Below are positions 59,239 through 64,000 of a stretch of DNA of 64,000 bases, piece by piece (position 1 is the stretch's first letter; each line of letters begins with the position of its first letter). The stretch comes from SZUA-368 sp028533045 (lineage in GTDB: Bacteria > Spirochaetota > Spirochaetia > DSM-2461). The DNA is taken from the NCBI GenBank assembly GCA_050031985.1, contig JBNAIG010000019.1, positions 186,001-250,000 on the forward strand, given 5' to 3'. Made by a program: the position numbers and the translations under genes. The notes under the pieces are model-generated. The model searched no databases. It worked only from the letters and a program-made list of their open reading frames with translations, and was not told the origin of the DNA.

Positions 59239-60987
59239 ATGGCAGAGAAATATAAATATTCCCTAAAACGATTTATTCCCTATTACAAGCCTTACATGGC
59301 AATCTTCCTTACCGACCTTCTGTGCGCCCTTCTGGTTGCGGGGATAGAGCTTTCCTACCCCATGTTTACCCGCTACATCCTTCAGGATATCATACCGGAA
59401 GGTTCTGTGGGCCGTCTTGTTTTTATTCTGATTCTGATGTTGGGGCTTTATGTTATTATGGCCGGTTTGGACTGGTTTGTGACCTTTTGGGGGCATACCC
59501 TTGGGGTCCGGATGGAGGCGGATATGCGCCGGGATCTTTTTAGCCATATGCAGACCCTTCCCTTTAAATTCTACGACAAAAACCGGACCGGTGTTCTCAT
59601 GTCCCGGGTGGTGAACGATTTGAATGATATTGCCGAAACCGCCCACCATGGCCCGGAAGATATTTTTCTGTCCCTGCTCATGATGGTTGGGTCCTTTATT
59701 TTGCTTCTTCGTGTGGAATGGCATTTGGCTATCGTGATCTTTGGGGTGATGGTCCCCTTTATTCTCTGGTTCAGTATCACCCGCCGCAGTGCTTTAACGA
59801 AAACCTTTCGCAAGCTTAGGGAGAAACTGGGGGAGATTAATGCCCTGTTGGAGAACAGTATCTCCGGCATTCGCGTTTCCCGGGCTTTTACCAATGAAAA
59901 ACACGAAAAAGCGAAGTTTGACGGGAGTAACCATGACTTCCGGGAAGCCAAGACCGCGTCCTACAAAGCCATGGCCGACTACCATACGGCGGTGCGCTTT
60001 TTTCTGAATCTTCTGAATATTGTCGGACTGGCGGCGGGGGCCTGGTTTATTCATCTTAAGCTGATGGATGTGGCGGACCTTTTGGCTTTTATGCTCTACA
60101 TAAACCTTGTGGCTCGGCCGATTCGCCTTTTTACCAACTTTACCCAGCAGTTTGAACGGGGTATGGCCGGTTTTAGCCGATTCTGCGAGATTATGGATGA
60201 GGAGCCCGATATTCAGGACGCCCCCGATGCGGTGGAGCTTAAGGATGTCCGGGGCGATATCCGTCTGGAAAATATCAGCTTTAGCTATGATGAGAAGACC
60301 CACATCCTTAGAGGAGTTAACCTCTCCATCGAGGCGGGGCAGACGGTGGCTCTTGTGGGGCCGACCGGTTCGGGAAAGACGACTCTGTGCCATTTGATCC
60401 CCCGTTTTTATGAGGCTTATGAGGGGACTATCTCTGTGGACGGCCATCCGGTGGATAGTTTAACACTGGAAAGCCTGCGGCGGAATGTGGGGCTTGTCCA
60501 GCAGGATGTCTTTCTCTTTACCGGGACGATTCGGGATAATATTGCCTACGGGCGGCCCGGCGCCGGGGATGATGAGATTGAAGAAGCGGCTAAGCGAGCG
60601 GAGATTCACGATTTTATCATGTCCCTGCCCGAGGGCTACGATGCCTGGATTGGGGAGAAGGGGATTCTTCTTTCCGGCGGACAGAAGCAGCGCCTTTCCA
60701 TTGCCAGGGCTTTTCTGAAAAATCCTCCGATTTTGATTCTGGATGAGGCCACCAGCGCTCTGGATAACCATACGGAAATGAGGATCCAGAAGGCTCTGGA
60801 GGAATTGAGCCGAGGAAGGACTTCGCTGGTCATCGCCCACCGCCTTTCAACTGTAAGGCATGCCGATAAAATCGTTGTATTGACGGCGGAGGGGATTGAA
60901 GATGAAGGCTCCCACGAAGAACTTTACGAGCGGGACGGGCTTTATCGTAAGCTTTATGATTCCCAGTTCTCTTCGGAGCCGGTGTAG
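59239..60987 (+). CDS. ABC exporter, fused permease and ATPase (MsbA/LmrA-like)
   Basis: 582 residues. Six N-terminal transmembrane helices (residues 15-310), then the nucleotide-binding domain: Walker A GPTGSGKTT, signature LSGGQKQR, Walker B PILILDEATSALD and switch His in IAHRLS. It is a half-transporter that works as a homodimer and exports lipids or drugs. It stands alone, so the substrate is unknown. No ribosome site is seen before the ATG and a TATACT lies six bases upstream. Confidence 0.95.
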   Translation: MAEKYKYSLKRFIPYYKPYMAIFLTDLLCALLVAGIELSYPMFTRYILQDIIPEGSVGRLVFILILMLGLYVIMAGLDWFVTFWGHTLGVRMEADMRRDLFSHMQTLPFKFYDKNRTGVLMSRVVNDLNDIAETAHHGPEDIFLSLLMMVGSFILLLRVEWHLAIVIFGVMVPFILWFSITRRSALTKTFRKLREKLGEINALLENSISGIRVSRAFTNEKHEKAKFDGSNHDFREAKTASYKAMADYHTAVRFFLNLLNIVGLAAGAWFIHLKLMDVADLLAFMLYINLVARPIRLFTNFTQQFERGMAGFSRFCEIMDEEPDIQDAPDAVELKDVRGDIRLENISFSYDEKTHILRGVNLSIEAGQTVALVGPTGSGKTTLCHLIPRFYEAYEGTISVDGHPVDSLTLESLRRNVGLVQQDVFLFTGTIRDNIAYGRPGAGDDEIEEAAKRAEIHDFIMSLPEGYDAWIGEKGILLSGGQKQRLSIARAFLKNPPILILDEATSALDNHTEMRIQKALEELSRGRTSLVIAHRLSTVRHADKIVVLTAEGIEDEGSHEELYERDGLYRKLYDSQFSSEPV

Positions 60988-61004
60988 TTATTTCGGAGTT
61001 CCGA

Positions 61005-61385
61005 TTAGCTCTTCCGAGCGATAACTTCTATCTCCACCAAAACATCCTTGGGAAGGCGGGCCACTTCTACGGCGGCTCGGGCCGGGTAGGGTTCTTCGAA
61101 GAAGCTGCTGTAGACACCGTTCATGTCGGCGAACATATTCATGTCCTTGAGGAATACAGAGGATTTGAGTACATCTGCCATGGTACAGCCCGCTGCTTCC
61201 AGTACGGCTTTGACATTCTTGAGAGACTGTTCGGTCTGTGTTTTTATATCTTCTCCGGCCAGTTCTCCCGTGGCGGGGTTGAGGGGGATTTGTCCCGAAA
61301 CGAATACCAGGTCTCCCGATAGGGTACCCTGTGAATAGGGGCCTATGGCTCCGGGGGCGTTCTTGGTTGCTATGGCTTTTTTCAT
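61005..61385 (-). CDS. RidA family reactive imine/enamine deaminase
   Basis: 126 residues. The family pattern is complete: IATKNAPGAIGPYSQGTLSG, FVSGQIPLNPATGEL and PARAAVEVARLPKDVLVEIE with the catalytic Arg. It hydrolyses 2-aminoacrylate and other reactive imines from pyridoxal enzymes. GGAGAG precedes the ATG. It is 36 bases downstream of the dctP-like gene on the same strand and may be read with it. It converges on the ABC gene. Confidence 0.95.
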   Translation of the reverse strand: MKKAIATKNAPGAIGPYSQGTLSGDLVFVSGQIPLNPATGELAGEDIKTQTEQSLKNVKAVLEAAGCTMADVLKSSVFLKDMNMFADMNGVYSSFFEEPYPARAAVEVARLPKDVLVEIEVIARKS

Positions 61386-61421
61386 TTATTTCTCTCCTTG
61401 AGGGTTTTATTCAGTATAAGT

Positions 61422-62438
61422 CTATTTCATGGCGACGATTCTATCCAGTGTTTCCAGATAGTCCCGGGCATATTTTTCATAGAGCGGCTGTACCGCTTCG
61501 ATGAATTGGTCCCGGTCTGTCTGTTTCGCTATAATAACACCGGAAGCAATCAGTTTTTTCCGGGAGGAGGCTTCGATGTTTCTATAGAGAGCTCTTTCGT
61601 AGATTACCGACTCCCGGGCGCACTCTTTTATGAGGTTTTGATCGCTGAGGGTTAGTTGGTCCATGACCATTTTGCTGGCAACAAGAATCTCCGGGGCCAT
61701 GGAGTGGGCATCTTCGGTTATGTAGCGGGCGACTTCGTGGTGGGAGACCATGTCATAGCTGGTCCAGTTGTTTTCCGCCCCATCTATGATTCCGCTTTGC
61801 AGAGCACTGTATACTTCGCCAAAGGCCATTGGAACGGCCGTAGCACCCAGGGCGTTAACCATATCAATTAGTAACTGGCTGGGGGGGACCCGAAGTTTAA
61901 GTCCTTCCATATCTTCCAGGGAGGTGACCGGTTTGATGTTGTTGTAAAAATTCCGGCTTCCCGCATCGTAAAGGGCCAGGCCGGTGAGCATTGCCCCGTT
62001 TACGCTCGCCAGGAGTTCCTGTCCAATCGAACTGTCCAGAACCTTGTGCATGTGGTCATAGCTTTCGTAGAGATAGGGCAGTTGGAGAAGGTTGAGCATG
62101 GGGGCCAGTTCGGTAACCGGGGAGATGTTGACCCGTGTGAAGTCTATGGCCCCAAACTGAACCTGGTCCAGAATGGCCTTCTCGTCACCGCCCAGTTCCC
62201 CCTTGGTAAACACTTCGATGATGATGCGTCCGTGGGATTTCTCTTCCACCAGGCGGGCGAACTCTATGGCTCCCATGGTGGCCGGGTAGGAGTCGACCTG
62301 GGCTTCGGCCAGACGGAAAAGGAGGACTTCATCATTTAATGAAGAGTCCTGTTGCCCGTTTGCCGTAAGAGAGGAGCCAAAGAGGGCGGTTAAAATCAGC
62401 ATCAAAACCGGGAGTTTCAGGTTCATGACTCGTCCCAT
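61422..62438 (-). CDS. TRAP transporter solute receptor, DctP family
   Basis: 338 residues with a signal peptide (to about residue 28, LTANGQQ). DctP features: FARLVEEKSHGRIIIEVFTKGELG, DFTRVNISPVTELAPMLNLLQLPYLYES, and AENNWTSYDMVSHHEVARYI. It binds an organic acid in the periplasm. It starts one base after the stop of the response-regulator gene, either at 62438 or at the fifth-residue Met (62426). No membrane subunit (DctQ or DctM) gene follows; RidA does. So it may act as a co-receptor for a two-component sensor, or its permease is encoded beyond the right edge. Confidence 0.92.
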   Translation of the reverse strand: MGRVMNLKLPVLMLILTALFGSSLTANGQQDSSLNDEVLLFRLAEAQVDSYPATMGAIEFARLVEEKSHGRIIIEVFTKGELGGDEKAILDQVQFGAIDFTRVNISPVTELAPMLNLLQLPYLYESYDHMHKVLDSSIGQELLASVNGAMLTGLALYDAGSRNFYNNIKPVTSLEDMEGLKLRVPPSQLLIDMVNALGATAVPMAFGEVYSALQSGIIDGAENNWTSYDMVSHHEVARYITEDAHSMAPEILVASKMVMDQLTLSDQNLIKECARESVIYERALYRNIEASSRKKLIASGVIIAKQTDRDQFIEAVQPLYEKYARDYLETLDRIVAMK

Positions 62439-62439
62439 A

Positions 62440-63981
62440 CTAATCGCCCATCCCGGGAGTTTTCTTGTATTGGCTGGCGTTTATTCCGGTCTCTTTTTTG
62501 AATACCCGGGCAAAGTAGTTGGAGTCGCTAAAGCCCAGTTCATAGGATATTTCCTTGATCGATTTACCCGAATCGGCCAGCATGGCCTTAGCGCTTTTAA
62601 TTCTTAAGTGGTTCACGTAGGAGGTGAAGCTCATGCCGAATTCCTTCTTGAAGATTCGGCTTAGGTAGGGGGCGCTGAAGCCGGCAATCTCCGCCAGTTC
62701 ATCGAGGCCTATGGTCTGGCGAAAGTTCTGGCTGATGTATTCGGTAATCTGCTTTTTCCATACCTTGGCAGAGGTGGAGTAGTGCCGTTTTATTCGCTCA
62801 TTCAGGTCGCGAATTGTCTGAAGCAGATAGTCTTTTATCTCATCCTTTGTGGAGATGGCATTGACCTTCTGGAAGTAAAGTGTACTGTCTCCCGGGTCCA
62901 GTTCCCTTCTGGCTCGGCGGTTGATCAGAACAAGAAGCTCATAGATCCTCAACCGGAATTCGGAAAAATTCTTGCTATTGCCGTCTATCCAAAGAAAAAG
63001 GTTACAGGCCAAAGTCAGTGCCATTTCCAGATCTCCCCTAATTAGACTTTCACAGAGCTCGTCCTCTTCATTAATGGGGAATTGGAGATCCCGGGGAGAG
63101 AGGGGGGGCTGATAAAAGGCCACGCTTTCCTGTGTGAGGGGGACCATTCGGGCTTCGTTAAAGGATTCGGAGATCTGGGACGCCTCTTTTTTTATGGAAC
63201 CGGCGTGTACGGCCGGGAGGGGGGTGACTTTTCCTTCTATGAGCTTCAGGAACTCCTTAAACTGTTTTTTGAGGATGAGGTTGGCCCGATACTCTTTGAG
63301 CATGAGGAGGAGGCAGGTTTGGTTATCCTGGAAGACGGAAATGATTCGGTCCCTTTCAAATACCGTATTGGCCGCTTCCCGAATGCGACGCTCCCTTTCG
63401 CCTCCCGCTTCGCTAGGTTCGGAATCTTTAAGGATAACACCCAAAAAGTGCTCGTCCCCGATATCAAGTGTCTCCTTGAAGCGGGAGAGTTGGGGCTCTC
63501 TAAGCTGGTGGGATATGAGGGAGGAGACAAATTCTTCTTCTACGTAGTTGTAGAGGGCTTTCATCTGACCCGCATCACCGGGGTCGGATACGGTCTTTTC
63601 CTTCTCCCGTTCCAGCCGGTCGATAACGTTTTGTACCGAATCGATCAGGTCATCGTCGTCGATGGGTTTTACAAGGAAATCGCTTATCCCTATGCTTACC
63701 GCTTCCCTGGCGTAGCTGAAGTAGGTGAAACCGCTCAGAAGGATTATCTGGCAATGGGGGAATTCCGCCTTGATCAGCCGGGATGCCTCAATCCCGTTCA
63801 GACGGGGCATTTTAATATCCATAATCATAAGGTCCGGTCTGAATTCCCGGGCTCTTTCCAGGCCGTCCTGTCCGTCCGAGGCTTCTGCGAACTCCGTAAT
63901 GGAGGGGATATTCTCCTTTATGATGGTTCGGAGAGCTTTTCTTTCCAGTGATTCGTCGTCAACAATTAAAATCTTATACAT
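62440..63981 (-). CDS. YesN-type response regulator with AraC output domain
   Basis: 513 residues. Receiver: LIVDDESLERKALRT, phosphorylated Asp55 in LMIMDIKMPRLNG, Lys in LVKPID. The central 270 residues are a variable linker. The C-terminus is an AraC pair of helix-turn-helix (QTIGLDELAEIAGFSAPYLS and SIKEISYELGFSDSNYFARV). These regulators pair with YesM-type membrane kinases and control sugar or organic acid transport. Coupled to the dctP gene. Its ATG overlaps the stop codon of the frame at the window edge by eight bases. Confidence 0.94.
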   Translation of the reverse strand: MYKILIVDDESLERKALRTIIKENIPSITEFAEASDGQDGLERAREFRPDLMIMDIKMPRLNGIEASRLIKAEFPHCQIILLSGFTYFSYAREAVSIGISDFLVKPIDDDDLIDSVQNVIDRLEREKEKTVSDPGDAGQMKALYNYVEEEFVSSLISHQLREPQLSRFKETLDIGDEHFLGVILKDSEPSEAGGERERRIREAANTVFERDRIISVFQDNQTCLLLMLKEYRANLILKKQFKEFLKLIEGKVTPLPAVHAGSIKKEASQISESFNEARMVPLTQESVAFYQPPLSPRDLQFPINEEDELCESLIRGDLEMALTLACNLFLWIDGNSKNFSEFRLRIYELLVLINRRARRELDPGDSTLYFQKVNAISTKDEIKDYLLQTIRDLNERIKRHYSTSAKVWKKQITEYISQNFRQTIGLDELAEIAGFSAPYLSRIFKKEFGMSFTSYVNHLRIKSAKAMLADSGKSIKEISYELGFSDSNYFARVFKKETGINASQYKKTPGMGD

Positions 63982-64000
63982 AGTAGGGTATCTTGATTCC
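63974..64000 (-). CDS. C-terminal end of a probable sensor histidine kinase (partial)
   Basis: The minus-strand frame ending at 63974 reads GIKIPYYV and then TAA; it overlaps the response regulator ATG in ATGTATAA. YesM-type kinases end in a short strand like (V/I)xIxIP followed by a few residues, and lie directly upstream of YesN regulators. Only eight residues are visible, so this is a context-based suggestion. Confidence 0.4.
   Translation of the reverse strand, partial: GIKIPYYV

Noticed and set aside
1..64000. CRISPR arrays, tRNA or rRNA genes, insertion sequences, prophage
   Set aside because: I looked for regular spaced repeats, cloverleaf patterns, transposase or integrase motifs and found none.

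Overview
The window looks like chromosomal DNA of a free-living, anaerobic or microaerophilic spirochaete of the Spirochaeta type. This is an inference from gene content, not from a marker gene. The signs are many exported proteins with signal peptides ending in LFAQ, several lipobox lipoproteins including a LysM one and an LPP20 one, a four-subunit 2-oxoacid:ferredoxin oxidoreductase, a cheR-cheB pair, a YesN-type regulator next to a TRAP solute receptor, and an MMPL/LolA-like/barrel cluster. GC is about half by eye. There are no rRNA, tRNA, CRISPR, phage or insertion-sequence genes. Coding density is high and no gene-free stretch exceeds 300 bases.

Layout. 1-5.9 kb: end of a MATE exporter, an exported M16 protease pair (one active, one lacking the zinc site), a propeller-like repeat lipoprotein, a hemerythrin remnant and a membrane protein. 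6-13.9 kb: two cyclic-di-GMP proteins flank an operon of two related beta-barrel proteins, one fused to a FecR domain. 14-19.7 kb: a four-domain sulfur-relay flavoprotein, a small barrel protein, and an operon of polyferredoxin, FMN-binding protein and glycosidase-like lipoprotein. 19.8-25.6 kb: TetR regulator divergent from MMPL transporter, LolA-like protein and barrel. 25.7-33.4 kb: diguanylate cyclase, AraC regulator, PTS IIA/antiporter/exported protein operon, autoregulated TetR with a Fe-S protein, and a ferritin-VIT1 membrane protein.

33.6-36.4 kb: the oxidoreductase operon and a GC-rich structured spacer. 36.4-43.6 kb: Spy-like protein, tandem duplicated solute-binding proteins, an epimerase and alcohol dehydrogenase operon, a glucuronokinase-like kinase with GalU, a VOC protein and a HAD phosphatase. 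43.8-49.8 kb: a LysM lipoprotein overlapping a B12/radical SAM gene, converging on a three-lipoprotein LpoB operon. 49.9-53.3 kb: a YmdB-like protein lacking most metal ligands, translationally coupled to an RseC-like membrane protein, a long imperfect palindrome, then cheRB. 53.4-64 kb: eukaryotic-type HisA, acyl-CoA synthetase plus PTS IIA, a cobO-slyX-udk-M18 peptidase operon, an ABC exporter, RidA, and a DctP/response-regulator pair with the tail of a likely sensor kinase at the edge.

Themes. The envelope dominates, with putative outer-membrane barrels, periplasmic proteases, lipoproteins and an RND-type exporter. Signalling is rich, with three cyclic-di-GMP enzymes, two TetR and one AraC regulator, chemotaxis adaptation enzymes and a two-component regulator. 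The most unusual items are the degenerate YmdB/RseC pair, the acidic FG-rich segments shared by the RND loop and its neighbouring barrel, the FecR-barrel fusion, the 126-base palindrome at 51.2 kb, and three promoters placed so that the transcript would begin at the start codon.
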